Numbered from the stretch's first letter, positions 51,515 through 64,000 are shown. The stretch is 64,000 nucleotides of DNA from Oasisia sp. SBJ-2009 (GCA_964017155.1 OZ024856.1:43343878-43407877), one strand, 5' to 3'. Numbers and translations are program-made. Notes: generated from the sequence alone by a model not told the origin.

Positions 51515-53636
51515 GTATTAATAAAATATACTACCTTAACGAATTTAAAATTTGTATTATAAAAAATCATTCCTCAGCACGTTCGCTTCGGTATATTGGT
51601 ATTCGTAGTGTACTTATACACCGTGGTTGCTTCCGGTCAGCAAATGTCGATACTTCCCTATATTATGTACATGAGCCAATGATTTCCAAAGTAATTATAA
51701 GATTAACCATTTGTAGTCAATTAAGCTTTATATTATTCAATATAACTATAGTGTTTTAATATTTTTATTATTGCGTATATTGCAATATGATTCCGCTTGA
51801 GGACTTGACTCTTTGCTATATCAAAAATGACACCATTTTGTTATAATCTTCGTCGTATTAATATAACTTTATATTGTTTTGAGATTAACGAACTGCTGAC
51901 AGTGCATAGCCGAACAATCCACAAGAACTTATAAATGCACATTTTAATTTGTTATTGCATTTCCATGAAATTAATGTAAGTAACATATATACTATAACTA
52001 TAACAACTATTATTTCAGTTTTCAGATAATGTTTGCTCACAGCAATAAATTAGTGCTAGAAAAACATGTGTATTTACGATGAGACACCGAGTTTACAACT
52101 TGCAATGGATTGCGCAGGCCGGTGCCATAACTTTTGAGATCTCCTGGCAAGAATAAAACATACTATTTCACAACCTTATCGACTACATTGAATTGTAAAA
52201 AGACTATATTTTAATACTTCCAAATCGTTTTCAGTAAAACATTTCTACGGATGAATTTCAGATATTTATTATATATTTCAAACGTTGTTCTTCTCAATAT
52301 TTCGTTTCATGATATGTTACAATTGGATTGCATGGTATGTTGTAAACAAAATGTCGAAGCTATATTTAGGCGTATTACCAAGTAATATCATGTTTCTACA
52401 ATAACACAATAATCAATAACAATAAGGCGTTCTTAGGCATGTATTAGCAGTTCTGTTAGCAGCACAACGTTAAAATGTAATCTTGCTAGTCGGATACGGT
52501 GTTCTCACTTGAATCGCTTGCAAGAAAGTAGCTATTGGCAATATTTAGAACAAACATTACGTAGCCAATTACCAAATAACATCAGTGCGAATGATGATTT
52601 TGTAATGCATATCCATGAAGTAGACGTAATTTTATAGAGTATAATAATAATAATGATTGTAGCATTTATATACACTATATCCTTAAATAATTCATGAACA
52701 CAGACGCAACACATTCTTTTTGAATAAACACGTACAGGTAACAGGCGTCATTGGAGCATGGAACCGCCGAACATTTATGGTGTAATAACAATTTCAAACA
52801 ATCATAGTTTCATTTTTAGTTTCGGAAAATGTAATTGTAATAAGGTGATGATTCCAAATGGCTGCGAAAATGCCAGTTTCGGATGGAACTAGCCCAAAAG
52901 CAAAACATTTGTACCAGTAATGTTTATTATAATTACTTTTTTATGAGATTCCGAGTTACATGGTGTACGATCAACTTCAGAATTATGTAGATCACTGCAG
53001 TCGTTTATCTGCTTGCTTCTGGCAGAAGAAGACATTTTACAACCTAAACGATCACGTATTGAAAACTTGAAGTTCATTCATTCCTGCCTTCATAGCAAAT
53101 CCAATTGGTTGACATTCCTAAACTGCTGGTGTGCTGTGATTTTTAAATTCCTACGGTGAAAAACGTTATACAAACAATTGTTTCATTCGATATATACCTT
53201 GACCGTTCGTTTTATGACAAATGTTATCACAAATGTTACATTGTAAGTTTCAGCACTGAAATTTGATTTCTTTCCGAAAAGAGGGACACAGGTAAACCGT
53301 CAAACCCTTCAACTGATTTTGGATTCCTGCCGTATTGCCATCTTGCTTCAAAATTGTTTGTAGTAATCGTGAGTTATCGTATCAGTGGTGCCTACAAAGG
53401 TTGCTTGTATGGTGGAGATATAAGCTAACTGCCATTTATTTAGAATACATTAAAGTATATTATCAGTTTAATTTATATAGGCCTACATCATTTTAAAATC
53501 GCAAACTGCTATTACGTCACCCTTGTGGGTGTGCAATAGATTCATTTCACATCCTGAATATTATTGAAATGTATTGCTTCTAGCCGACTGTATTACTTGC
53601 ACTTAATGTAATTGTATAATGTATTCTTTCTACCAG
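51515..53636 (+). other. Intron between B4 and A4, including A-unit copy 3
   Basis: From about 52632 it matches the A-units at 39300 and 45297. The counterpart of the unit's open frame is frameshifted here. Confidence 0.6.
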
Positions 53637-53681
53637 AGGGTTCTGGTACATCGGGTTCCGGAAACACAGAGGGCAGCGGAG
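53637..53681 (+). CDS. Microexon A4 (Ser/Gly-rich, 45 nt)
   Basis: Same splice sites and phase as A1. One Ser to Asn change (GNTEGSG). It lies between B4 and B5, showing that A and B types are interleaved. Confidence 0.77.
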
Positions 53682-54253
53682 GTATGTCGTGACAAAGGTT
53701 GCCTTATCGTATTTAACAATAAGGCGTTCTTGGGCATGTATTAGCAGTTCTGTTAGCAGCTCAACGTGAAAATGTAATTTTGCTAGTCGGATACTGTGTT
53801 CTCATTTGAATCTCTTGCAAGAAAGTAGCTATTGACAATAATTCCCTAGTGAATATTAACATCTACGTTGCTTTCAATAATATATTGTATAGATGGTAAT
53901 ATATAAACAGACGTGACCTTGTTTGGAAATTATCTAAAATTAAATGTTGACTGAAATATAATTAATGTAACTGGTTTTTTCTCAATATAAACGTAGTTGA
54001 GAATGCCTTAGTTTAAATATTGAAGATGAAATGTCCGAATGTATTGTAACCTATTTTATAAACTTCCAGTAATTGACCCATGCCTGAATCCCACAATACA
54101 TTTATTGACAATGGATATGTATATGAAATGTACATTTATGTGTATTTCTATGGTAATAAAACACATTATGCAACATTGTGGGTGACTCATTTAACAAATT
54201 TCCTTTTTTACAACATTCTCCTCCATTATTTGATTATTTACATTGAACATAAC

Positions 54254-54270
54254 TAGCCACCGGCGCACGC
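54254..54270 (+). pseudogene. Broken B-type microexon
   Basis: The introns around it match those of the B exons, but the acceptor and the first two thirds of the exon are deleted (AACATAACT runs straight into AGCCACCGGCGCACGC, matching AGCCAGCGGCGAAGGT). The donor GT is also lost. It cannot be spliced in. Confidence 0.72.
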
Positions 54271-54642
54271 ATTCATAAAATACACTACCTTTTAGTATTT
54301 GTGTTTATATTTTGTCTTCCAGTTGTATGGAAATACTTTACAAATATACATCGTCAAACGTTTATTTTTTAAACTGTCCTTTACGTACATATTAATAATA
54401 TTCGCGATATCGCGACATATTAGTCTGAAATCCATGCAGAACATAATAAGAAAATTGTAAAATTTAGTTTTAGTTTATGACTATTTAGTCAGTGTGTCTA
54501 TGATAATAATGCCCATTATGCAACATGGTGGATGACTAATTTAAAACATTTCATTTTTTCGCAACATTCTATGAATGTGGTGCTCCTCTATTGTTCGATT
54601 ATTTACGTTGAAATTAATTGTGTAATATATTCTCTCTACCAG

Positions 54643-54687
54643 AACCCAGTGGCGAAAAGGAGTCCGAAAACAAAGCCAGCGGCGAAG
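54643..54687 (+). CDS. Microexon B5 (45 nt)
   Basis: After TTCTCTCTACCAG and before GTATTAAT; phase 1-1. Encodes E-PSGEKESENKASGE, apparently the consensus of the B series. Confidence 0.75.
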
Positions 54688-56224
54688 GTATTAATAAAAT
54701 ACACTACCTTAAAGAATTTACAATTTGTATTATAAAACATTCATTCCTCAGCACGTTCGCTTCGGTATATTGGTATTCGTTGTGTATTTATACACCGTGG
54801 TTGCTTCCAATCAGCAAACGTCGATATTTCCCCAAATGATGTATATGTGCCAATGACTGCCAAAGTAATTATAAGATTACGTATTTGTAGTTAATCATGC
54901 CATAGATTATTTAATACAACTATCGTGTTATTATATATTAAATTATTACGTATATTCTAATATGATTCCGCTTGAGGACATGAATCTTTGCTATTCGTCA
55001 AAAATAACACACTTTTGTTATATTCTTCTTTGTAATATAATAACTTTTTTATTTTTGTTTGAAATTCACGAAATGCTGACAGTGCGTAGCCGAACAATCC
55101 GAAAACACCTATCAATGCACAATTTAATATGTTATTGCATTTCCATGAAGGAAATGTAGGTAAAACATATACTATGACAATAACAACCATTATTTCAGTT
55201 TTAAGATTATTTATGCATACAGCAATACAATAATGCTATAAAAACAATCTTTTACAATTTGCAATGGGTTGAGCAGGCCGGTGCCATAATTTTGTTTATC
55301 TTCTGGCAAGAATAAAACATACTATTTCACAACCTTAGCGACTACCACGAATTGAAAAGAGATTATCTTTTTATTAATTCTAAACCATTTTAAGTAACAA
55401 ATATCCACGGACGAATTTCAGAAATTGATTACTTCAAACGTTGTTCTTCTCAATATTTCGTTTCATGATATGTTGCAGTTGGATTGCATGGAGTGTTGCA
55501 ACATTTTTTCGAAGCTATATTTAGGCGTATTACCAAGTCGTATCATATTTCTACAATAAAACAACTATCAATAACAATAAAGTGTCGTTCCGAACGACAC
55601 TTTATTGTTATTGAACGGTTCGGTGTGTATTAGCAGTTATGTTAGCAGCTCAACGTCAAAATGTAATATTGCTAGTCAGCTACTGTGTTCTCATTTGAAT
55701 CTCTTGCAGGTAAGGATACCGGTCTATTGTTAGCTGTTGGTAATAATTCCCTAGATACTTTCAATAATATATGGTACAGATGGTAATATATAAACATACG
55801 TGACCTCTTTTGGAATTTATTTAAGAATCAATGTTGACTAAAATATAATTAACGTATCTGGTTTTGTTCTCAATATAAACACAGTTGAGATTGCCTTATA
55901 ATAAATATTGAAGATGAAACGTCCGAATGTATTGTAAGCTATTTAATAAAATTTCAGTAACTGACCCATCCCTAAATTCCACAATATATTTATTGACAAT
56001 TGAGTGGTAGATGAAATGTACGGATATAGCAGTTACACATCTTGCTTGCCTTTTATTGCTTAATTTGAAATAAACGTTGTTGTTGTTGTAATTTATGTTA
56101 CAAAAATAAACTATACATTTCGTAAAATTGCAGCAGTTGTATCTAGAGTCAACAGGAATACAGGTTACCGAGATACAGAACGGCTTTTCGAAAATAATGA
56201 CAATTTGTTCTTAGGTAAATAAAT
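54688..56224 (+). other. Intron with palindrome and possible recursive splice site
   Basis: Contains a 45-bp near-perfect palindrome (55569-55613) and a CTCTTGCAG/GTAAGG junction at 55709/55710, both absent from the paralogous introns. Otherwise featureless. Confidence 0.55.
55569..55613. repeat. 22-bp perfect palindrome arms, 1-nt centre
   Basis: Arms 55569-55590 and 55592-55613 are exact reverse complements around a single C. The paralogous introns (about 48368 and 52416) contain only the left arm, so the right arm arose as an inverted copy. Confidence 0.9.
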
Positions 56225-58265
56225 ACACACATCATCATGCTGTCGGTCGCGAAGCGACAAAGACTGCTTCCATCACTTGACTGTTGCTCTCCATTTATCT
56301 CTCTGCTGTGAGAGTGATGTCCATGAGTCTCTCAGCTTCAGGTTTCTCTTGGTGGTATCTTTTAACCGGAGACGAGGGCGCCCTCTCTTACTGTGACCAG
56401 AAGAGAGTTGGGAGTAAAGAACCTGCTTTGGTAGCCTGTCTGGTGACATCCTCATGAGGTGTCCAGTCCACCGGAGATTCTTTCTGATCAGAAGATCTTC
56501 CATAGATGGCAGTCCTGTCCGTTCGAGTATGTCCTTGTTTGTCACTTTATCCATCCAGGTGATCCTCATGATCTAACACAGATGTCGCATCATGAAGGCA
56601 TGCAGCTTTTTCACCTGTCGTCTGTACACTGTCCATGCCTCGGCTCCGCATAGGAGGGTGGACAGCACGATTGCACGGTATATCTTGTCTTTAACCCGCA
56701 TGGACACATGGTGGTTGTTCCGGAGTTTCTGGCGTAGTCGGCCGAAAGATGCACTAGCCTTGGCCATCCTCCTCTGTATTTCATCGTCAATGCATCCGTC
56801 ACTTGATATAGTGCTTCCGAGGTAGGTGAATTCCATAACAGAGTTCAGCTTGTTTCCATCAACCATGATATCCTCCTCTCGGGTTCTTTTAGAGTCGGGT
56901 TGGTAAGCACCTCGGTCTTCTTGATGTTAATCTTCAGGCCGAACTTCTTTGACGCATTGGAGAAAGCATCCACTATTTTCTGCATCTCTTCAGCAGAGTG
57001 TGCAACCAGTGCAGTGTCATCTGCGAATAGCAGCTCTCTCATCAGTATCCGAGTAGTCTTCGTTTTCGCTATGAAGTGTGCGACGTTGAATAGGTCAGCG
57101 CTCTGTCTGGACTGTATGTAGACGCCATCCCCCATGTCTCGGAAAGCATCGTCGAGCATTGCTGATAGGAAGAAGGAAAAGAGCGTGGGGGCCAGTACAC
57201 AACCTTGCGTGACCCCATTTGTGACCCTGAACGATTCCGAGAATTCCCCTCCAACACTAACATTCGCCATCATTCCGGTATGTAGTGCCTCGATCATTTG
57301 GTGAACTTCTCTGGGCAGCCATACTTCTTCAGTAGCTGCCAGTCCTCCCAACTGTATCGAACGCCTTACTGAAGTCGACAAATACCATGTACAGTGGTCG
57401 GTCCTGCTCAATGCACTTTTCGTGTAGTTGTCGGAAACAAAATATCATATCTATGGTGCTCCGGTTACCTTTTGAAGCCACATTGTGTCTCTGGAACTAC
57501 CTCTGGTGTTATGTGGGTAGATAGTCTGTTGAGGAGGATCCTCGCGAAGATCTTGCCTGCTATGGAAAGAAGAGGGATTCCTCTGTAGTTCCCACAGTCT
57601 GTTCGATCACCTTTCTTGTAGATGGTTATGATGCTGGCATCCTTCCATGCCTGTGGAACAGAAGCCATCTCCCAGGCATTGGTGATTAGTTGATGCAGTC
57701 TGCTGAACAGATTGTCTCCTCCATGCTTCCATACTTCTGCAGGAATTCCATCTCCTCCAGGTGCTTTGCCATCTTTCAGGCCGGCGATTGCTCTAGCCAT
57801 CTCATCCATAGTTGGAATCTCATCGAGGCTTGTCTTGGTAATGCGCTGCGTGATGTTGTCCAGAGCTTCGTGATCTATGTCGCCAGGGACGTTGAGTAGC
57901 TTCTGGAAGTGTTCACTCCATCTTGCACAACTCTCTTGCTGTCGGAGAATGTCTCCATTTCATCTGTTGATTTCAGTTGAACAGGTCCCTTCTTCTTGGG
58001 TCCCCACACTTCCTTCAGTCCACTGTAGAAGCCCTTCATGTCGTTTCTGTCAGCAGCTCTCTGCAGCTCCACTGCCTTCCTTTCCCACCAGTCCGACTTC
58101 AGTGCACGGGTGTGTTTTTTTAGCAGTCTGCAGGCATCTTTGTATGCTGCAGTGGTGGATCTACTGCTCCTGGTTTGCAACACTCTCTGGTGGGCTTGGT
58201 CTCTTCTGCTCATAAGAATATGTAGCTCCTGGTCGTTGGGGTCGAACCAGTCCTGGTTTTTTTTC
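56225..58265 (-). mobile_element. 5'-truncated LINE, antisense, reverse transcriptase largely intact
   Basis: Reading from 58265: a post-endonuclease linker (KKNQDWFDPNDQELHILMSR), LKDGKAPGGDGIPAEVWKHG, YKKGDRTDCGNYRGIPLLS, a frameshift near 57470, TNGVTQGCVLAPTLFS, the catalytic ELLFADDTALVAHS, LKINIKKTEVL, a frameshift near 56870, FTYLGSTISSDG, and the C-terminal WMDKVTNKDILERTGLPS and LRWTGHLMRMSPDRLPKQ. The endonuclease is missing (5' truncation). Only a few frameshifts, so it is comparatively young. It lies antisense in the intron between microexons B5 and B6. Confidence 0.86.
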
Positions 58266-58672
58266 GCATACGCATGCACATACCTGCCTACGCAACACAT
58301 TCTTGCAATGCCATGTACGTGAAACAGCATGATATTTTCATTCTGCATGTCGTTTGATTGTAATCATGTACGTCATAATTTGTTTTTAGATTAATATTTT
58401 ATATCCGCTATTTGTAACCATATTCATAGTACTTGCGATCTTTTGTAATACTTGTGAAGAATCCATGCAGGACATAATACGAAAATTGCAGTTGTGTTCA
58501 TGAACATTTAGCAAGTATTGTCTATGTTAATAATAACTATGATGACACCGTTATGGATGAGTACTACATTGTACTTAGAGTATTTCATTTCGCAACATTC
58601 TCGAGATGTGCACCACTTCCGTGGTTTGGTTATTTGCATTTACTTAACTGGGTACTGTATTCTTTCACCCAG

Positions 58673-58699
58673 AGGCTGGTGAAGACAAGAAGCCCGTAG
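58673..58699 (+). CDS. Microexon B6 (27 nt)
   Basis: After TTCTTTCACCCAG and before GTATGTTC; phase 1-1. Encodes only nine residues counting the split codon (E-AGEDKKPV). A shortened relative of the B type; the shortest exon proposed here and less certain than its sisters. Confidence 0.6.
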   Translation, partial: RLVKTRSP

Positions 58700-58839
58700 G
58701 TATGTTCATTCTACAATTCACCCTTTTATTATAAAACATTTATTCCTCATCAGATTCTCTTGTGTATGTTTTATTCGATGGTTGTATGCAAGTGTGTTGC
58801 ATTCGAGGGGCAACTATCGACATTGTACTCTACACCTGA

Positions 58840-59760
58840 TGGGTCAGTGCTTAGCAACGTAATTACATCTTTCGAGTACATGAGTACATGCCATGCACGA
58901 TTGGGGTATGTATTGATCTCAACAAAGCGTTTGAGACAGTTGACCAAAAATGTTCTAAATAAAGCGGTTGACACTGTTGACTACAATATATTGTTAAGTA
59001 AATTTCAATGCAGTGGAATACGGGTTTTGGCCCTGGATTGGATAACAAGCTATTTAGCCAAACTCAGACAGTACGTATGCTATAACAATAGCAATTCGTA
59101 AGTAAAGGAAATCAAGGATGGAGTCCCGCAAGGATCAATACATGACCCAGTCCTATTTATTTTGTACATAAATTACTTGTATGAAGTGTCAAAACTGCTC
59201 CATGTTATTTTATTTGCAGATGATTCTAGTATACTGTTCTACTCGGTTAGTAACATTGACGGTGCTATAAACGTAGTTAGCAACGAACTAGGCAAAATGG
59301 ATCTATGATTAAGGGTGAATGAAGTATCGTTTAATGTGAATAAAACAAATTCCATTATGTTTACAAGTAAAAGCAAACTAGAGTACGTGAAAATACAGTT
59401 TTTAATGGAACATTCTTTATAGTCATCATCCTTGAAAACTTAACGTGGAATGGTCTTACAGCTTTTTTCCACCGCACAAACATATCAACCTTCAAGAATT
59501 AGTTACATGCAAGAAAATGTTTATACTTTATAAAACAAACAATCACTGTTTAAAATGTTGTGGTCAAGCATTATTTGAACCAGCTGCGTCTATTCTTATT
59601 CATTGTACCAAATAACGCAAACTGTTTTATGTCAAAAAACACAACCATCAGACTACTGTGACTGATTGTCAGAGTTAACAAGTTTACCACAACTTAGGGA
59701 ATCCAGGTCGTTACTATTGGCTTCATATTTGTAACGATATAATCCGTGTTAATAAAACAT
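58840..59760 (+). pseudogene. LINE reverse transcriptase fragment, plus strand
   Basis: Readable in order: NKAVDTVDYNILLSKFQCSG, ALDWITSYLAKLRQYV, a stop, then KEIKDGVPQGSIHDPVLF, VILFADDSSILFY (catalytic box retained near 59220), NELGKMDL, a stop, VNKTNSIMFTSKSK, and a degenerate 3' tail with a deletion near 59430. At least two in-frame stops. A different family from the 56225 element. Confidence 0.76.
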
Positions 59761-60259
59761 ACACTGCGTGAACAGGTTTTTGCGTGAATTGTGTATATTA
59801 TGTTTGTAATTTAGGTTTTTGTTTAGTATTATATTCTGATTTTTTTAGTTTGAGAAGGGCATGATAATGTATAAATTTGTGACTTCAGCCGCGTCCTGTC
59901 ATTATCACAACATAACACACACACCTGAATTGATTGTGTATTTCAAAAGGTGTTATTTCATTATGTTGCTACATATCGCATGGTTTAAGATGTACAACAG
60001 AATGGCGTTGGCCGCAGTGATAATATTGTGACCGCTTCTGGATGTCATTGCAACTACCACATAATATACATAAATAAAACAATTACTCAAAACTGTCTGA
60101 ATAAGATTCGCAATATACCGTTGCTGTGTGTTATGGTTAAGCATATATGATATCGATAATAAAAAAGATTATTTCCAAACACAACATCGCATAAGGTCTT
60201 TGAAATGTTACATTCCTTGCTGTGATGTTTTTTTTTAACGATACGTATTCTTTTTCTAG
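59761..60259 (+). other. Intron before microexon D2
   Basis: No feature beyond similarity of about 60170-60240 to 63230-63300. Confidence 0.45.
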
Positions 60260-60301
60260 GGCTTCTTGGCTTAGAGGTCCTGGCCGCAGAAAGCAATGAA
60301 G
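60260..60301 (+). CDS. Microexon D2 (42 nt)
   Basis: After ATTCTTTTTCTAG and before GTATGGTT; phase 1-1. Encodes G-LLGLEVLAAESNE. The second half matches D1 (ESNE plus donor), the first half is hydrophobic. A decayed paralogue lies at 63332. Confidence 0.58.
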
Positions 60302-61502
60302 GTATGGTTAATCCGACGTATGTGCAGTAATGAAACAAACTTGGAAGGTTTACTGTTTTGTCACATCCCAAACTTACACGAATATGGTTGAAAATATTAA
60401 AATTGTTTATATGTCACGACATTGTATGCAAACGTATGTCATAGGTGACACATTTCTATTATTAAACAATCTTTATTTGCAGTGGTTTACTCGGCGTATT
60501 CAGAATCAATATCCTTCACTCAAACTATCTAATAACTTATATTAAGGCATGAAATTCCTAAATTGATTACATGTTTCATATGTTTTTAATATTTCCTTAC
60601 ACGCTACGTATATTAACCCATGCAGCTCATTATGACTTCTTGGGTTATCAATTTCTTGACTCAAGATTGTTCGGTGTCATCATATTTGTTAATTGTAGCA
60701 TATATGTTGCCTACAAGAATGCATTGCACCGGTGGTAATATTTAAGATCCGTGACCTTTATTGGAATTTTGTCATAACAAACGTTAATTGAAATTCATGT
60801 AATTTAAAGTGTATCGTCAATTTAATGTAACCGTGATTGTGATTATCTGAATGCTATTGCAGAAATTGAAAGGCCAGAATTTATAGTATCTTATCAAATT
60901 TCATTTTAAGAGTAGTTAGCCCATGCCTTGTTTCTATACTAAAATTGTATATATAACTGATGTATTGATGAAACTGACTGTTATGGCAGTTTCGCTTAGT
61001 TTGCTGTCTTGTATATTTTGAAACAAACAGTGATACGTTGTACCAGTTTTGCAGTTGTTTAAGAGTAAGCAGGAAAACAGTTTACCCTACATCAAATTGT
61101 TGTATAAAAATGATATTAGAAAGAAGTGATACGCAAATGAAATACACACTAACCTGCATACGCAAAACATGTTCTATTGTAATGTGTGTGCAAAACATTT
61201 ACTTTCTTTATCAATGGTGAAGTAATAGTATATATTTTTATTTTTATTTTATTAGCCTGTCTTTTTATTGCAAACCATCTAAAGCGACATAATGACAAAT
61301 GTTGTTTCAAAACATTTGTTTGCACACATACCTTTTATGAACATATTATGTTAGTAAGTATTATATATGGGATAATACCTACACTACTCCATTGTGGGTT
61401 AGTATTTTAGAATATATCATATTGTAGCATTATAAATACACGGTACTGCTCTATGACTTCATTATTTGCATTTACTATTGTGTAATGTGTTCTTTTTGCC
61501 AG
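60302..61502 (+). other. Intron, duplicated downstream
   Basis: About 60950-61560 matches 62340-62880, and about 60660-60900 matches about 63705-63960. These are successive duplication units around microexons B7/B8 and D2. Confidence 0.7.
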
Positions 61503-61547
61503 CGAGTGGTGGAGACGCGGAGTCTGGAAACAAAGCCAGCGGCGATG
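61503..61547 (+). CDS. Microexon B7 (45 nt)
   Basis: After GTTCTTTTTGCCAG and before GTATGTTA; phase 1-1. Encodes A-SGGDAESGNKASGD, a B-type variant. Confidence 0.73.
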
Positions 61548-62827
61548 GTATGTTAGAGACGTAGATTAACGATTCACCTTTAAATTAGTCCTTTTATTAC
61601 AAAACATGCAATCCTCGGCACATTCATTTCTGTGTATTGGTATTCGTTTTTCCCTATGCAATTATGTTGTAAATATCGATACAGGCTAAATATATGTGTT
61701 TTGTAACTTTCGAGTACTTCCAATGTATTTTGCATATATGACTTTACTGTACATTGCCCAAAACAATATATTAATGCCAGAACGTGAAGTATGTTTACAA
61801 TACAAAACTGGATTATATAGGCCGGTGTAATATTCGCTTGAGTGCTCCTTTCCAAACACACATCACAACTGTGAAATTACCACATACTCGAACCCTATTT
61901 CATTTAAAGAAAACTGTTTACTAATAAATATCAACGGATAAAATTCCTAAATTGACTATGCATTACAAAAAGTGTTCTTTCGTCATTGTGTGACATGTTA
62001 CATAGTTTACAATTTACAACAAGATGGCTTGGGCGCAGCAATAATAATGTGACCGCTTCTGGCTGATATTACAACTACCACATTATGCGCATAACTAAAA
62101 CGATCACTCAAAACAAACGGTTTACCAAAGTATGACATTCCCAAGTTGCGGATATATTATCAATATTCCGTTGCAATAGTGATAGAATATGTTATCTCGA
62201 AAATAAAACAATGTGTCGTTAACTTAATGTAACAGCAGTTGTGAATATCTAAATGGTATGACTGTATTTGAAAGGTCTGAAGTTGTTGTATCTTATCTAA
62301 TTGCATTTTACAAGTAGTTAGCCCATGCCTAATTTGTATTTATATATGATTTATTGATGAAACTGATTTTTACGGCAGTCACGCTTTGCTTGCGGTCTTG
62401 TATATTTTGAAACAAACAGTGATACGTTGTACCATTTTTGGAGTGTTTTAAGAGTAAGCATGAAAGCAGTTTACCCTACATCAAATTTGTATATAAAAAT
62501 GATATTAGAAAGAAGTGATACGCAAATCAAACACACACTAACCTGCATACGCAAAACATGTTGTATTGTAATTTGTGTGCAAAACATTTCCTTTCTGTAT
62601 AAATGCTGAAGTAATAGTATATATTATTATTTGTATTTTATTAGACATACCTTTTATGAACATATTATAATTATGTTAGTAAGTATTATATATGGGATAA
62701 TACTTACAATACACCATTGTGGGTTAGTATTTTAGAATATATCATATCGTAGTATTATAAATACACGGTACTGCTCTACGACTTAATTCTTTGCATTTAC
62801 TATTGTGTAATGTGTTCTTTTTGCTAG
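61548..62827 (+). other. Intron, duplication unit
   Basis: Contains the second copy of the 60950-61560 block just before B8. No other feature recognised. Confidence 0.5.
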
Positions 62828-62872
62828 CGAGTGGTAGAGACGCGGAGTCTGGAAACAAAGCCAGCGGCGATG
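62828..62872 (+). CDS. Microexon B8 (45 nt)
   Basis: After GTTCTTTTTGCTAG and before GTATGTTA; phase 1-1. Encodes A-SGRDAESGNKASGD, one residue different from B7 (Gly to Arg). The two are recent tandem duplicates. Confidence 0.73.
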
Positions 62873-64000
62873 GTATGTTAATGACGTAGATTAGCGATTC
62901 ACCTTTAAATTAGTCCTTTTATTAAAACCTGCAATCCTCGGCACATTCATTTCGGTATATTGGTATTCGTTTTTCCAGATGCAATTATGCTGCAAATATC
63001 GATACAGCATAAACTAATGTAATTTATGTATATTTCGAGTACTTTCAGTGTGTTTTCGATATATTACTTAACCGTACATTGCCCAAAGCAATAAATGTAA
63101 CACACGTTATTCTAATGTCTATGAAACAATGATTTACAATATACAACTGGGTTGTTTGGGCCGTTGCAATATTCGCTTGAGATAAATATGCTATAGTTAT
63201 CGAATATGGGATCCATATAATAAAAAGAGTATATCCAAACACAACATCGCATTGTGTCTTTGAAGTGTTACATTACTTGCTGTGATGTATTGTGCGATAC
63301 ATTACGACGGTTTGACGTATTCCTTGTGTGGGGATTCTTGACATAGATTCACTGAACCTGAACGTTTAACGCGAATTCTGTGGAATAATGAAACAAACTT
63401 TTATGTTTGACTGTTTTATCACATCCCAAACGTATATGAATACTGTTGAAGATATTAAACTTGTTTGTATAACACGCGATTGTAGGGAAAGGTATGTGTG
63501 ATGTGAATTATTTATATTGTGAAACAAGTTTAATTGCAATGGCTTTGTTGGGCTTATTGAGAATAAATTTGCTTCACTCAAAACATTTAATAACTTGGAA
63601 TAAAATTCCTAAATTGCTTACATGTATCGTAATAGTTTTCTTTTCAATATTTCTTTATATGTTACATTACTTAATCCTGCAGCTCATTAAGGCTTCTTGG
63701 TTGTAACGTTTTCTTGATTCGAAATTGTTATGAATCATCGACTTTTTTAATTATGACGTGTATGTTGCCTGAAAGAATATATTGTGCCAGTGGTAATATA
63801 TAAGATCCGTGACCTTTATTGGGATTTTGTAATAAGAAATGTTAATTGAAATTCATCTAATTTAAAGTGTGTCGTCAACTTAATGTAATCGTAGTTGTTA
63901 TTGTATGACTGTTATTATTGAATTTGAAAGGCCTGAATTTATTGTAATTGATCTAATTGCATTTTAAGAGTAGTTAGCCCATGCCTTATTTCCATATATA
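62873..64000 (+). other. Last intron in the window, with decayed exon
   Basis: Paralogous to the D2 surroundings. Holds the broken D microexon at 63332-63364. No stop-codon exon or polyadenylation context could be identified, so the gene probably continues. Confidence 0.5.
63332..63364 (+). pseudogene. Broken D-type microexon
   Basis: Flanks match those of D2 on both sides, but the acceptor CTAG has become TGTG, the exon is shortened and the donor GTATGG has become GTTTAA. It is not expected to splice. Confidence 0.65.

Noticed and set aside
56459..58322. Plus-strand open frames between 56459 and 58322
   Set aside because: Antisense shadows of the minus-strand LINE reverse transcriptase.

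Overview
This is metazoan nuclear DNA. It is AT-rich, full of simple-sequence arrays and non-LTR retrotransposon relics, and its short coding islands are bounded by GT-AG introns. The domain mix (EGF, chitin-binding type 2, TIL inhibitor domains, antistasin) and the repeat families fit an invertebrate, perhaps a lophotrochozoan such as a mollusc. The species cannot be fixed from the sequence.

The dominant content is what looks like the middle of one very large plus-strand gene for a secreted, modular, cysteine-rich protein. No start codon, signal peptide or stop codon could be placed, so both ends probably lie outside the window. Proposed order: an EGF exon (2587-2700, doubtful membership because it lies inside a transposon); one chitin-binding domain split over two exons (7915-8035 and 11909-12027); twelve TIL-type ten-cysteine exons (14765-37054), eleven intact and one broken; one antistasin-like exon (37517-37621); then fifteen intact microexons of 27-48 nt (38829-62872) encoding Ser/Gly/Glu/Lys-rich segments. 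Every proposed domain unit and microexon begins and ends in phase 1, so units can be added, skipped or duplicated without a frameshift. The 15 microexons give only about 218 residues over about 24 kb. Introns and exons were duplicated together, and broken exons (17326, 54254, 63332) show continuing birth and death.

Mobile DNA fills the introns. At 1113-6648 an element with about 350-bp terminal inverted repeats carries a decayed CXC-domain gene and is inserted in a LINE copy (687-1112 / 6649-7200). At 19604-24312 a 4.7-kb DNA transposon has 29-bp inverted termini, a broken transposase-like gene, and nine copies of a motif around TGTCCAGCGTCA in its two subterminal zones. Two 0.83-0.86-kb MITEs (17940-18795, 35717-36548) have TA target duplications; the first is confirmed by a paralogous empty site. 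An inverted-repeat element lies at about 9369-11252. Degenerate LINE fragments of several families lie at 8380-9345, 13930-14450, 29840-30250, 41455-42170, 42545-43570, 56225-58265 and 58840-59760.

Long (TA)n, (TG)n, (TATG)n, (TAG)n/(CAG)n and 9-bp arrays account for most long open frames and are not coding. Exon calls rest on reading splice sites, cysteine spacing and frame by eye. No transcript or database evidence was available.
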